Shown: one piece after another, positions 34,116 through 42,620 of the stretch | Numbering within the stretch: the first letter of the stretch is position 1 | Layout: each line of letters opens with the position of its first letter | NCBI RefSeq assembly: GCF_963675455.1 | Contig: NZ_OY776217.1 | Location: 434,001 to 498,000, forward strand | Source of the DNA: Emcibacter sp. | Lineage (GTDB): Bacteria > Pseudomonadota > Alphaproteobacteria > Sphingomonadales > Emcibacteraceae | Reading direction: 5' to 3' | Length of the DNA stretch: 64,000 nucleotides | Program-made: the position numbers and the translations under genes | Notes under the pieces: model-generated | What the model saw: the letters and a program-made list of their open reading frames with translations, nothing else | What the model was told of the DNA's origin: nothing | The model's database searches: none

Positions 34116-35111
34116 CTAGTTCCCGGGCTGGGTCAGGTTGACTGCAAGCTCATCCGGCCAGGGAGTTTCCGCATTGAGCCGGACAAAGGCCTGGCCGCGC
34201 ACCCCGGTTTTGACCCGATCAATATTTTGCGTGACCAGTTCACCCGGGATCGTCACCTTGATCCGAAACATCAGTTTTTCCCGTTCATCCCGGGTTTCCA
34301 CCTGTTTCGGTGTAAACTGGGCCTCGGGTGAGACAAAGGTGACTACCGCCGGTATCACCCGGCCGGGAAGGGCATCTATCCTGATCCGGGCTTCGGCCCC
34401 GAATCTAACCCGGGCGGCCTCTGCAGAAGGCAGAAAAATTGTCATATAAATATCGCTCAGGTCTATCAGGGTCAGCACCTTGCCACCACCGGCCAGAACC
34501 TCGCCGTTTTCCGCCAGCCGGTATAATACCCGACCGGTGACCGGCGCCTTGAGCGTAGCCTCGTCGATCTGGATTTTGATGCGCCTGACCTCGGCCCGGG
34601 CTGAGGCGACGGCCTGCTCGGTGGTGCTCAGTCTGGCCCCTGCCGCCTGCAGCGCAGCGGCGGCAATATCACGGGTGCTGGTCTTCTGGTCGGCCTGTTG
34701 TTGTGAAACATGCCCTTTCTGAACAAGGGTCCGGGTACGTTCAAGCTCCTGTTCGGCAAATTTCAGCTCGCTTTCCCTCTGCCGGATGGTGGCCTGGGCT
34801 TCCCGCACACTTTCCTCGGCCTGGGCAATGGCCGCCCGGGCTTCCTCCAGCAGGGCCTCCTCCTCTGCGGTATCCATAACCGCAAGCACCCGTCCCTGTT
34901 CCACAAGGTCGCCTTCATTGGCATAAATTGCCACGATACGGCCACCGTATTTGGTTGCCACATCCACCTGGTCCGCTTCGATCCGGCCATTGCCGGAGGC
35001 AAAATCGATCAGAACACCTTCTTGCTGCGCCTGCCACCAGCGAACACCGCCGACAATCGCAGCCAGAATGATAATAAATATAACGATTTTCCTGATCACC
35101 GAACCGGTCAT
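34116..35111 (-). CDS. yhiI: HlyD-family membrane-fusion (adaptor) protein, YhiI-like
   Basis: 331 residues from the ATG at 35111, which has GGAG upstream; a TTG five codons earlier is less likely. There is one N-terminal membrane anchor (KIVIFIIILAAIVGGVRWW), then the biotinyl-like half-motif GRIVAIYANEGDLVEQGRVL, a long coiled-coil hairpin (residues about 80-190, EEARAAIAQAEESVREAQAT), the second half-motif LKAPVTGRVLYRLAENGEVL and a beta-barrel domain. It links the inner-membrane exporter to an outer-membrane channel. No channel gene (TolC-like) is adjacent. First gene of the operon. Confidence 0.9.
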   Translation of the reverse strand: MTGSVIRKIVIFIIILAAIVGGVRWWQAQQEGVLIDFASGNGRIEADQVDVATKYGGRIVAIYANEGDLVEQGRVLAVMDTAEEEALLEEARAAIAQAEESVREAQATIRQRESELKFAEQELERTRTLVQKGHVSQQQADQKTSTRDIAAAALQAAGARLSTTEQAVASARAEVRRIKIQIDEATLKAPVTGRVLYRLAENGEVLAGGGKVLTLIDLSDIYMTIFLPSAEAARVRFGAEARIRIDALPGRVIPAVVTFVSPEAQFTPKQVETRDEREKLMFRIKVTIPGELVTQNIDRVKTGVRGQAFVRLNAETPWPDELAVNLTQPGN

Positions 35112-35134
35112 AAAAGACGTCTCCAACCCTGTTT

Positions 35135-35190
35135 ATTGTGCAACTGCACAATTTAATCGATATTAGATATCTTCCCATGACACAAGTCAA
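35135..35190 (-). promoter_or_regulatory. yhiI-rbbA-yhhJ promoter with 18-bp operator palindrome
   Basis: On the minus strand TTGACT (-35, 35185-35190) and TCTAAT (-10, 35162-35167) are 17 nt apart. The perfect palindrome ATTGTGCAACTGCACAAT (35135-35152) begins just after the expected start near 35155. A smaller palindrome GATATTAGATATC (35159-35171) covers the -10. The arrangement suggests repression by a TetR-type regulator encoded elsewhere; no regulator gene is adjacent. Confidence 0.7.
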
Positions 35191-35252
35191 TCATCCAGCC
35201 CTTTTTTGGCCCTATTCATGGGTGAATATGCCGTTTTTCAGGAGGGATATAA

Positions 35253-35471
35253 ATGGTCCAGCACATTGTATTAATTATGTTTCTGGCAACGCTCGGCGCC
35301 TGCACACGCGAGGCCGGAGAAGACATTGCCAGGAGTATCTGTGGTGGGTCCGGCAACTGCAGCTATCGCTGCCCGGACGGCACTGTGACCGATGCGGGTT
35401 TTCCCAGATGCCCGGTCAATGAACGGGATCTGTTGCCGCCGTCTAATGACAATGTGGGGCCGCCCAAATAA
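35253..35471 (+). CDS. small cysteine-rich lipoprotein
   Basis: 72 residues with an excellent ribosome site (AGGAGGGATATAA before the ATG). The N-terminus is a lipoprotein signal (IVLIMFLATLGAC, Cys17 as the acylated residue). The mature part is short and has four more Cys (30, 36, 40, 53) in GGSGNCSYRCPDGT and FPRCP, enough for two disulfides, then a Pro/Asn-rich tail. I do not recognise the family. It is divergent from the exporter operon and convergent with the oxidoreductase at 35484. Confidence 0.75.
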   Translation: MVQHIVLIMFLATLGACTREAGEDIARSICGGSGNCSYRCPDGTVTDAGFPRCPVNERDLLPPSNDNVGPPK

Positions 35472-35483
35472 GATGGGCCGGCC

Positions 35484-36491
35484 TCAGGCCAGTTTGACCA
35501 CCTGTTTGCCGAAATTTTCGCCTTTCAGCATACCAATAAAGGCGCGGGGCGCATTTTCCAGCCCTTCGGTCACTGATTCCCGGTATTTCAGTTTGCCTTC
35601 ATTAACCCAGCCGGCAGCTTTTATCACATATTCCCCGCACAGGTCGGGACGGTCGGAAACGATAAAGCCCTGCATTTTCAGCCGGCGCTGGATCATCACC
35701 GCCATACCGCGTGGACCGGGCGTCATTTCCTTGTCATTGTAGGCGGAAATCATCCCACACAGGATGATCCGGCCGAAATCTTTCATCTGCCACAAGGCGG
35801 CCTCCATAATTTCCCCACCGACATTTTCAAAGTTGATGTCGATGCCTTCCGGACAGACCTCGCGCATTTTCTTGTAGACCGGACCGCAGGTCTTGTAGTT
35901 GAAGGCGGCATCAAAGCCCAACTCGTCAATCAGCCAGGCAACCTTGTCATCGTCGCCGGCGCAACCCACGACCCGCAAGCCCATGATCTTGCCCAACTGG
36001 CCGACCACGCTACCGACAGCGCCGGACGCCGCGGATACAAACAGGGTTTCACCTTTCTTGGGCTCACCGATGGACTTGAGCCCCACATAGGCGGTCATAC
36101 CCGGCATGCCAAGAATCCCCAGATGCCAGGACAAAGGCGCCACGTCCGGGTCCACCTTCATCAGCCCCTCCCCATTGGAGACGGAGTAATTTTCCCAGCC
36201 CAGCATCCCGGAGACATGATCGCCGACGGCAAACTTGTCATTATGGCTCTCAACGACTTCGCCAACCACCCCGGCCTGCAGCACCTTGCCAATTTCAAAG
36301 GGCGGCACATAGGATTTGCCCTCGTTCATGCGGCCTCGCATATAAGGGTCGACCGACATGTATTTGTTTTTAACCAGGATTTCACCGGGGCCAGGCTCAG
36401 GCATATCTCCCGCCACATAGTCGAAATTCTCTTCACTGACCCAGCCGCTCGGCCGCGACTTCAAGATAATCTGGTAATTTTTTTCCGGCAT
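35484..36491 (-). CDS. NADP-dependent zinc-independent MDR oxidoreductase (CurA/leukotriene-reductase type)
   Basis: A 335-residue medium-chain reductase. The N-terminal domain has VKNKYMSVDPYMRGRMNE, a landmark of the prostaglandin/leukotriene reductase and CurA branch, and lacks the zinc ligands of alcohol dehydrogenases. The nucleotide-binding loop is FVSAASGAVGSVVGQLGK (near residue 155). Members reduce the double bond of enones. AGGAGAATGAC before the ATG supports the start. Probably monocistronic; physiological substrate unknown. Confidence 0.9.
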   Translation of the reverse strand: MPEKNYQIILKSRPSGWVSEENFDYVAGDMPEPGPGEILVKNKYMSVDPYMRGRMNEGKSYVPPFEIGKVLQAGVVGEVVESHNDKFAVGDHVSGMLGWENYSVSNGEGLMKVDPDVAPLSWHLGILGMPGMTAYVGLKSIGEPKKGETLFVSAASGAVGSVVGQLGKIMGLRVVGCAGDDDKVAWLIDELGFDAAFNYKTCGPVYKKMREVCPEGIDINFENVGGEIMEAALWQMKDFGRIILCGMISAYNDKEMTPGPRGMAVMIQRRLKMQGFIVSDRPDLCGEYVIKAAGWVNEGKLKYRESVTEGLENAPRAFIGMLKGENFGKQVVKLA

Positions 36492-36620
36492 GTCATTCTC
36501 CTATATATCTTCAAGATATGTTATTAACCAGATCAGCGCAAGACAGTTGACTTGCGACAGCTGATCCGTAAAGCTTTTCCCGATGGAATACACATTCAGT
36601 ATAGCAGAGAATAGTGCCCC

Positions 36621-37592
36621 ATGCGGCTCATATACTTCATAGTTCTGGCCTTTCTGGCTTTGATGCCTCTGTCATACGGCAACGACCTTGCCGGGAAAAT
36701 CTGGGACGTTGGCAGACAGAAAATCATTTCAGAAAACGACCTCGAAAAAGAACTGAAAAACAGCCGTTTTGTCCTGCTTGGTGAAGTCCATGACAACAGA
36801 CATCACCATGAACTTCAGGCCAAGCTGCTGGACCGCCTGACGGGCAGCGGCCGGGACAGGGCCGTTGTTTTTGAAATGGTGGAACGAAACAAACAAAACG
36901 CCTTTAAGATTTTCCGCAGCCGGTTCAATTCGGTTGGCCCGGCGGACACATCATTTCGCCGACATGATGCGAGTGGCCTGGAAATACTTCTGGACTGGCA
37001 GAACAGCGGTTGGCCCGACTGGAGCTGGTACAAGCCATTGTTTGATATTGCCATGCGGAACAATCTGCCCCTGGGGGCCGGGGGCCTGTCACGTTTTGAC
37101 GTGGGTGCGGTTCACAAACAGGGACTGGCCGGCCTGTCGCCAGCCCTGCGGGAAAAACTGGCGCCCTGGCTGGCGGTCGAATGGCCTGACAGCCTGAATG
37201 AGCGCCTCCTTGCAGAAATCAGGCAGGGCCACTGTAATGCCTTGCCGGAAGACATCCTGCCCCCTTTCGTCCTGATCCAGCGCCTGCGCGATGCCTCCCT
37301 GGGCCAGAGCCTCACCGAGCAGGCGGCCAATGTTGCCAGCCATGCGGCCATTCTGATCGCCGGCAACGGCCATGTGCGCAATGACATGGCCGTCCCCTAT
37401 TATCTTCGGAAAATGAATATTGGCGGCAGCATCGCCACTGTCGGTTTCATTGAAGTGACACCCGGCTCCAGTCAACCAACGGACTATGCCGCACAATATG
37501 GCTTGAAAAAACTGCCTTATGATTTTGTCTGGTTCACCGAAGTCGCAAAACGGGAGGACCCCTGCGAGTTATTCCGGCAAAACAACAAATGA
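36621..37592 (+). CDS. ChaN-family exported protein (heme-binding-like)
   Basis: 323 residues with an N-terminal signal segment (LIYFIVLAFLALMPLSYG). Family motifs are FVLLGEVHDNRHHHELQAKLL (about residue 50), VFEMVERN and, near the end, AAILIAGNGHVRNDMAVPYYL. This pattern is that of ChaN/Tiki-type proteins; ChaN of Campylobacter binds heme. The GEVHDN and GNGHVR histidines are the conserved ones. No Cys follows the signal, so it is probably not a lipoprotein. Converges on the diguanylate cyclase. Confidence 0.82.
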   Translation: MRLIYFIVLAFLALMPLSYGNDLAGKIWDVGRQKIISENDLEKELKNSRFVLLGEVHDNRHHHELQAKLLDRLTGSGRDRAVVFEMVERNKQNAFKIFRSRFNSVGPADTSFRRHDASGLEILLDWQNSGWPDWSWYKPLFDIAMRNNLPLGAGGLSRFDVGAVHKQGLAGLSPALREKLAPWLAVEWPDSLNERLLAEIRQGHCNALPEDILPPFVLIQRLRDASLGQSLTEQAANVASHAAILIAGNGHVRNDMAVPYYLRKMNIGGSIATVGFIEVTPGSSQPTDYAAQYGLKKLPYDFVWFTEVAKREDPCELFRQNNK

Positions 37593-37616
37593 ACTGACTT
37601 TGACTATAGCGTGGGA

Positions 37617-38867
37617 TTATAGGGCGGATACGGCAACCTGATCGACGGAGGGCCCGGCAATCTCGATTCGTCCGCGACCGTTTTTCTTCGCCTGGTAAAG
37701 CGCTCCGTCCGCAACCTTGATTAATCCTTCCGCGGTCAACGCATGGTCCGGATACAAGGCTACTCCCATACTGGTGCCGACCTCCAGCATCACACCGTCA
37801 ATTTCATGGGGACTGGATATTTTTTTCAAGATTCGGTTCAGGGGAGCAAGCACTTCCTCTATCTGGCATATTTCGTCAAACATGATGGCGAATTCGTCAC
37901 CCCCAAAACGGGCGACAAGATCATCGTCCCGCACACTGGCGGCAAAGATGCCTGCGACTTTTTCCAGGAGAGCATCACCCATGGGGTGGCCATGGGTATC
38001 ATTGACCATTTTAAATTTATCAAGATCAAGCATCACCACTGCAAACGGCCCGTCGTTCCTGCGGCTTTGATGAAGCCGGCCCTGCAGCTTCTCGGTAAAA
38101 TGAGCCCGGTTGGAAAGCCCGGTCACACCATCAAAATGCGCCATGCGGCGCATAACCTGTTCAGCCTTTTTACGTTCGGAAATATCTGCATAAGTAGCCA
38201 CAAAACTGCCGTCAGCCATCATGGTTCTGAAAACTTCCAGCGTCCGTCCGTCTACCATCTCACGTTCATAATGGGTTACTTCATCAGGAAGGGCTGTTTC
38301 CGGCAAGTCATCAGAGAGTTTGTATTTCCCGACAAGAGACTGGTCCGGAATATAAAGGCGCGCGTCGCTGAGGCTCCAGCTGAGCTGGGCGAATGTAACG
38401 TCAGGACTGATCGCCCCGGAGGCAAGACCAAGCAATGGTGCCATCTTGCTGTTCCACTTCAGCATTTCCCCATCTGCGGAGACTGCACACACAGCCTGGG
38501 GCATATTTTCCATCACCGCCAGCAACAGGCTGTTGTTGGCTTCCGCTTCTTCCCGGGCCAGGAAATTTTCTTCCGCCAGACCAATATTCTCCTCGGCAAT
38601 TTTCTGCATGACGGATTTTTCCGCCGCGAGGGCATCCCGGCTGGCCCGAAGTTCCAGGCCCGCTTCTTCCAGCTCTTCCTGTAACCTGGCGTTTTTCCCG
38701 GACAGGCTATTGAGCAGATAAGCCATTAATATTCCCAGTAAAATGGCGCCGGATCCGGCAATAATTGCGGCGCCCGCGTCAAGAAACATTATTCCTGTTC
38801 CAAGTGAGGAAAATAACAGAAAACAGAGGAACGTATATGTAAGTATGGTGCTCTTTTCGTACTTCAT
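37617..38867 (-). CDS. membrane-bound diguanylate cyclase (PAS-GGDEF)
   Basis: 416 residues that should make c-di-GMP. Two N-terminal membrane segments (TFLCFLLFSSLGTGIMFL and AAIIAGSGAILLGILMAYLL) are followed by a coiled coil (about 50-105), a PAS-like domain (AVMENMPQAVCAVSADGEML) and a GGDEF domain. The active site RFGGDEFAIMF is intact. Five residues before it lies RDDD, an RxxD inhibitory site, so product feedback is likely. Its signal is unknown. Transcribed alone, convergent with the ChaN-like gene. Confidence 0.93.
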   Translation of the reverse strand: MKYEKSTILTYTFLCFLLFSSLGTGIMFLDAGAAIIAGSGAILLGILMAYLLNSLSGKNARLQEELEEAGLELRASRDALAAEKSVMQKIAEENIGLAEENFLAREEAEANNSLLLAVMENMPQAVCAVSADGEMLKWNSKMAPLLGLASGAISPDVTFAQLSWSLSDARLYIPDQSLVGKYKLSDDLPETALPDEVTHYEREMVDGRTLEVFRTMMADGSFVATYADISERKKAEQVMRRMAHFDGVTGLSNRAHFTEKLQGRLHQSRRNDGPFAVVMLDLDKFKMVNDTHGHPMGDALLEKVAGIFAASVRDDDLVARFGGDEFAIMFDEICQIEEVLAPLNRILKKISSPHEIDGVMLEVGTSMGVALYPDHALTAEGLIKVADGALYQAKKNGRGRIEIAGPSVDQVAVSAL

Positions 38868-39150
38868 TACCTGCCCTGAAAGCTAGAGTATGTAAAGGAT
38901 ATGAGCTATTTATAAACAAAGTCTTGATAGATAAATTTGTAACTAAAAAGTTGCGCCTTCACCACCGGCCACCGACCCCAAACATACTGATCCGTCAGGG
39001 AGATTCTCCGGGGAAAAAAATTCGTTCTAATCTGCACCAATATGGAAATGACACCGATTGAGGTTTAGTTTGAACTCCCTCCCTGATCTGATACAGTTTG
39101 GAATCAATACAAAGCTCTCTTGATAACAACCAGAACCACGGGGATATCTA

Positions 39151-40473
39151 ATGAAAAAAACTTCCAGCTTTATATTCGGAATGGCCATGTTGGCCTCGAC
39201 CGCCTTTGCCGGGGATGATTTATCATCCGCCATATCCAGCGACTATGACAAACATTTGAAGGATCTGTTCGTTCATTTCCACCAGAACCCGGAACTGAGC
39301 CTGACAGAATCCAAAACCGCCGCCCGCCTTGCAAAGGAATTGCGGGCCGAAGGATTTAAAGTGACTGAAGGCGTCGGCGGTACCGGCATCGTGGCCATCA
39401 TGAAAAACGGCGACGGCCCCCTTGTCATGATGCGGGCCGATATGGACGGTCTGCCGGTTGAGGAAAAATCCGGCCTTCCCTATGCCTCCAAGGCAAAACA
39501 GAAAGACCCGATCACCGGCAATATGGTCCCCGTGATGCATGCCTGCGGCCATGACGTTCATGTCACCAGCCTGGTCGGCACGGCACGGCAGATGAACGCC
39601 ATGAAAGACAAATGGTCCGGCACCCTGATGCTGATCGGCCAGCCGGCGGAGGAACGGATCATGGGCGCCAAGGCCATGATGGAAGATAACCTCTGGGAAC
39701 GCTTCGGCAAACCGGATTACGCCCTCGCCTTCCATGTTTCCTCCAATGACGAGGCCGGAATCATCAATGTGAGCGAAGGATCGCCCTATGCCGGATCGGA
39801 CAGTGTCGACATTATTGTCCATGGTATCGGCGCCCACGGGGCCCATCCCCATGCCGGCAAGGATCCGGTTCTGATCGGCAGCCAGATTGTGGTCGCCCTG
39901 CAGACCCTGGTATCCCGTGAACTGCCGCCCCGCTGGCCGGGTGTGGTGACCGTCGGTTCTTTCCATGCCGGCACCAAACATAATATCATTTCCGACCGTG
40001 CGCATCTGCAGATCACCGTTCGCAATACCAGCCCGGAAACCCGCAAGCTTCTGCTGGACGGCATCAAACGCATTGCCGTCAATATCGGCCGGGCGAACGG
40101 CCTGCCGGAAGACAAACTGCCGGAAGTTATCTATTCCAAGGAAAGCACCCCGCCAACCATGAATGACGGCCCGCTTGCCAAACACCTGAAAGAAGTCTGG
40201 AGCGAGAAGATGGGCAAAGACGCCGTAGTCGATATTCCGACCAAAGGTATGGGGGCAGAGGATTTCCCCTTCTTTACCACGGACCCGGCCATCAGAAGTG
40301 TCTATTTCTCCATCGGCGGCACTCCCAAAGAGGCGTTTGAAAAGGCAAAGGCAGGCGGCCCGGCTGTCCCCAGCCATCACTCGCCGCTGTTCAAGATTTC
40401 CCCGGAACCGGCTGTGACCAAAGGGGTGGAAGCGACAGTCTATGCCCTGCTGGACCTGATGGCCAAAAAATAA
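39151..40473 (+). CDS. exported M20-family amidohydrolase
   Basis: 440 residues, with a signal peptide (SFIFGMAMLASTAFAG). The enzyme domain shows the M20D metal motifs MMRADMDGLPVEE and MHACGHDVH (near residue 130), QPAEERIMGAKAM with the catalytic Glu, GIGAHGAHPHAGKDPV in the lid domain, and GAEDFPFF near the end. Relatives hydrolyse N-acyl amino acids or hippurate; an exported form could release amino acids outside the cytoplasm. It ends in a strong terminator at 40492-40523. Confidence 0.9.
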   Translation: MKKTSSFIFGMAMLASTAFAGDDLSSAISSDYDKHLKDLFVHFHQNPELSLTESKTAARLAKELRAEGFKVTEGVGGTGIVAIMKNGDGPLVMMRADMDGLPVEEKSGLPYASKAKQKDPITGNMVPVMHACGHDVHVTSLVGTARQMNAMKDKWSGTLMLIGQPAEERIMGAKAMMEDNLWERFGKPDYALAFHVSSNDEAGIINVSEGSPYAGSDSVDIIVHGIGAHGAHPHAGKDPVLIGSQIVVALQTLVSRELPPRWPGVVTVGSFHAGTKHNIISDRAHLQITVRNTSPETRKLLLDGIKRIAVNIGRANGLPEDKLPEVIYSKESTPPTMNDGPLAKHLKEVWSEKMGKDAVVDIPTKGMGAEDFPFFTTDPAIRSVYFSIGGTPKEAFEKAKAGGPAVPSHHSPLFKISPEPAVTKGVEATVYALLDLMAKK

Positions 40474-40491
40474 CTTTATCCAGATATCCAG

Positions 40492-40523
40492 ACCCTCTCC
40501 TGTCCCGACAGGGGAGGGTTTTC
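40492..40523 (+). terminator. rho-independent terminator after the amidohydrolase
   Basis: ACCCTCTCCTGT (40492-40503) pairs with ACAGGGGAGGGT (40508-40519) around CCCG, with one G-U pair, followed by TTTC. It lies 19 nt after the amidohydrolase stop and just before the convergent thioesterase end. Confidence 0.85.
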
Positions 40524-40532
40524 TATTGAGGC

Positions 40533-40976
40533 TCAGGCTTCGTCGATAACCAGGAAATGAAGGTGGGCCTTGGCGATGGGTTTTTCCCGGTCTTCCTGCC
40601 AGGCCACCACATGCAGGTTGGCAAAGCGCCGCCCCATGCGCACGACTTCCGCCTCGGCAAAAACATCCTGTGGCTTGCCGCTTCTCAGGTAATCAATATT
40701 CATATCCACCGTCTTCGGGCTTCTGGTCATCTCCAGATCCCAGATCAGTTGACAATAGGCCGCGACTTCCATCATGCCGGCGATGGTGCCACCATGCAGC
40801 GCCGGCGGCATCGGTGAGCCGACAAGGTCGTTGTCAAATTTCATGATCGTATTCAGCTGCCCGTTCTCGCGCCGGAGAACCAGGTGAAGCAATTCGCCGT
40901 AACAGCCGTCCTGCACCTGATACTCAAAGCTATTCCGGGACAGCAGGGGTTTGAGGTCATTGATGATCATGACCAC
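40533..40976 (-). CDS. PaaI-type hotdog thioesterase
   Basis: 147 residues with the hotdog-fold core: PPALHGGTIAGMMEVAAYC (helix with the HGG motif near residue 60), TVDMNIDYLRSG and EAEVVRMGRRFANLHVVAW. This is the PaaI/YigI-type acyl-CoA thioesterase pattern. The start overlaps the end of the next upstream gene, itself a related hotdog protein, so the two are probably translated together and may form a heteromer. Substrate unknown. Confidence 0.85.
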   Translation of the reverse strand: MVMIINDLKPLLSRNSFEYQVQDGCYGELLHLVLRRENGQLNTIMKFDNDLVGSPMPPALHGGTIAGMMEVAAYCQLIWDLEMTRSPKTVDMNIDYLRSGKPQDVFAEAEVVRMGRRFANLHVVAWQEDREKPIAKAHLHFLVIDEA

Positions 40977-41404
40977 GCCCCGGCATCAAAGTCTGAAATG
41001 GAAAAGGCCGCAATGGACTGTGCCACCGGCCGGGCGGGATCTTCACACCAGGCCTCGCCGCGCACAAACGCCACTTCCCGGGTGAGGCGAATACATTCCG
41101 TGCGGGCATAAACCGAACTGAAGGGCGTACAGGACCGCAAAAAATCCATGCGCAGGTCCAGCGTAGCCAAAGCACACATTTCCCTCTTTTTATGAACCAC
41201 CGCCATGCCGAGCGCTGTGTCCAGCAGGGTGGTGACCGCACCGTTGGCGATTATACCGCTGCCTTCCCGGGCCGCTATCATATCACTGTAAGTCAATTCG
41301 GACAGAACCGCATCCGCATCGGTTCCGAGTATTTTGATCCCAATCCGTCCCGCATGGGGAATGAAGGAAATGATCTGAGTGATATCTATGCCCGTGATAT
41401 CCAC
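40967..41404 (-). CDS. second PaaI-type hotdog thioesterase
   Basis: 145 residues with a hotdog core: GIIANGAVTTLLDTALGMAVV aligned to the helix region of its neighbour, TLDLRMDFLRSCTPFSSVYA and REVAFVRGEAWCEDPARPVA. The helix motif has NGA where the other copy has HGG, a difference at the catalytic end. Overlaps the following thioesterase gene by 10 nt. Likely a diverged tandem duplicate. Confidence 0.83.
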   Translation of the reverse strand: MDITGIDITQIISFIPHAGRIGIKILGTDADAVLSELTYSDMIAAREGSGIIANGAVTTLLDTALGMAVVHKKREMCALATLDLRMDFLRSCTPFSSVYARTECIRLTREVAFVRGEAWCEDPARPVAQSIAAFSISDFDAGAWS

Positions 41405-41418
41405 GTTTAGGTCACCTT

Positions 41419-41838
41419 CTATCCATTGTCGGCAGGTGTCCAGGGCTTGGCGACAAAGCCGCCCTCCTGTCCCAATATCCTGAAGATAGCAATTTGCAGG
41501 CTTTCTGCAATAAGATTGCTGCGATTGACAAATTGTTCCGCCTGATCCGGCTCATAAAGTTCCCGGGCCGTGGCATGAAACAGGTCGAGCCAGTGGGAAA
41601 AATGATCCCGGCTGATGCCTTTGATACCTACATGGGGCGGAACAGGCCGGCCGTCATATCCGCCGGTCTTCAGCATCACATTGGCCCAGAAGGCATACAT
41701 TTTCGGCAGATGCTGGTCCCAGCGGTCACCGATTTTCTCGTCGAAGATCGGGCCAAGGAAATCATCCTTGCGGATCTTGCCATAGAAGGTGTCCACAAGG
41801 ATCTTGATATTTTCAGGTGTGATTTCGGAAAAAGCCAT
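41419..41838 (-). CDS. group III truncated hemoglobin
   Basis: 139 residues matching TrHb group III: ILVDTFYGKIRKDDFLGPIF near the start, HLPKMYAFWANVMLKTGGYDG, then GISRDHFSHWLDLFHATA with the proximal His (in DHFSHW or the following LFHATA) and a C-terminal helix SNLIAESLQIAIFRIL. Such globins bind O2 or NO; the exact role is usually unknown. Its ATG overlaps the SufE stop by one base, so it is in one operon with sulfur-transfer genes. Confidence 0.92.
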   Translation of the reverse strand: MAFSEITPENIKILVDTFYGKIRKDDFLGPIFDEKIGDRWDQHLPKMYAFWANVMLKTGGYDGRPVPPHVGIKGISRDHFSHWLDLFHATARELYEPDQAEQFVNRSNLIAESLQIAIFRILGQEGGFVAKPWTPADNG

Positions 41839-42248
41839 CAGGAAAGTCCGGCATAGGCCCGGGCGATGGATTTTATTTTCTCGTCCATGGCAAAAAGGCC
41901 GTTGGTGCGCATGGGGGAAAGATGCTTTTCCAGGCCAAGCTGGTTAAGAACTGCCCGGGCGTCGGTCTGGATAATCTCGGCCGGGCTTTTGCCGGAATAG
42001 ATCATCAGCATCAGGGCGACAAGCCCGCGCACGATATGGGCATCGCTTTCGCCCCGGAAAATCACTTTTCCATCCTCGAGCTGATGAACAAGCCAGACCC
42101 GACTCGTACAGCCATGCACCCGGTTTTCCTCGGTCTTTTCCTCATCAGAAAGTTCCGGCAGGTCGCGCCCGAGGTCAATGATATATTTGTATCTGTCTTC
42201 CCAGTCTTCCAGAAACTCGAAGGTTTCAATGACTTCGTTCATATCCAT
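41838..42248 (-). CDS. sufE: SufE-family sulfur acceptor protein
   Basis: 136 residues beginning with EVIETFEFLEDWEDRYKYII DLG-type text, then HGCTSRVWLVHQLEDG, whose Cys (near residue 50) is the persulfide acceptor, followed by FRGESDAHIVRGLVALMLMIYSGK. SufE takes sulfur from the cysteine desulfurase SufS for iron-sulfur assembly. No sufS is in the window. Located between a TusA-like gene and a truncated globin on the same strand. Confidence 0.93.
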   Translation of the reverse strand: MDMNEVIETFEFLEDWEDRYKYIIDLGRDLPELSDEEKTEENRVHGCTSRVWLVHQLEDGKVIFRGESDAHIVRGLVALMLMIYSGKSPAEIIQTDARAVLNQLGLEKHLSPMRTNGLFAMDEKIKSIARAYAGLS

Positions 42249-42256
42249 AATTGACG

Positions 42257-42517
42257 CTACCCTGATTTATTCTGTTTGGCAGACTTCCGGACCAGATAGA
42301 TATAAAATCCACTCTCCTCGGTCTGCTGTTCCAGTGCATGGCCGGCCTGATGACAGAAATGCGGTATATCCAGAAGTGTCATTTCATCAGTCGCCCTGAC
42401 CCTGATATAGGAAGACGGGGCGCTGATTTCCAGCATTTTTCGAAGACGCAGAACCGGGATCGGGCATTTATGGCCCGATACATCAAGTTCCCTGATCTTT
42501 CTTTTTTCCTCGCTCAT
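42257..42517 (-). CDS. TusA-family sulfurtransferase
   Basis: 86 residues from the ATG at 42517 (CAGGGATTCGCG upstream); an in-frame ATG at 42553 adds 12 residues. The family active site is in ELDVSGHKCPIPVLRLRK, with the catalytic Cys in the CP motif, and the C-terminus has TLLDIPHFCHQAGHAL. TusA proteins relay sulfur to tRNA thiolation or molybdopterin. It is the first gene of a five-gene minus-strand run (TusA, SufE, globin, two thioesterases) and diverges from the tup operon. Confidence 0.9.
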   Translation of the reverse strand: MSEEKRKIRELDVSGHKCPIPVLRLRKMLEISAPSSYIRVRATDEMTLLDIPHFCHQAGHALEQQTEESGFYIYLVRKSAKQNKSG

Positions 42518-42620
42518 CGCGAATCCCTGCTGTCCACGGCCGGTCACAAACATTTATATTGTTCGAAGCCGATTTAGCATTTAGTTTATCGACTGGCAAA
42601 ATAAATCAAACCGATTGTAT

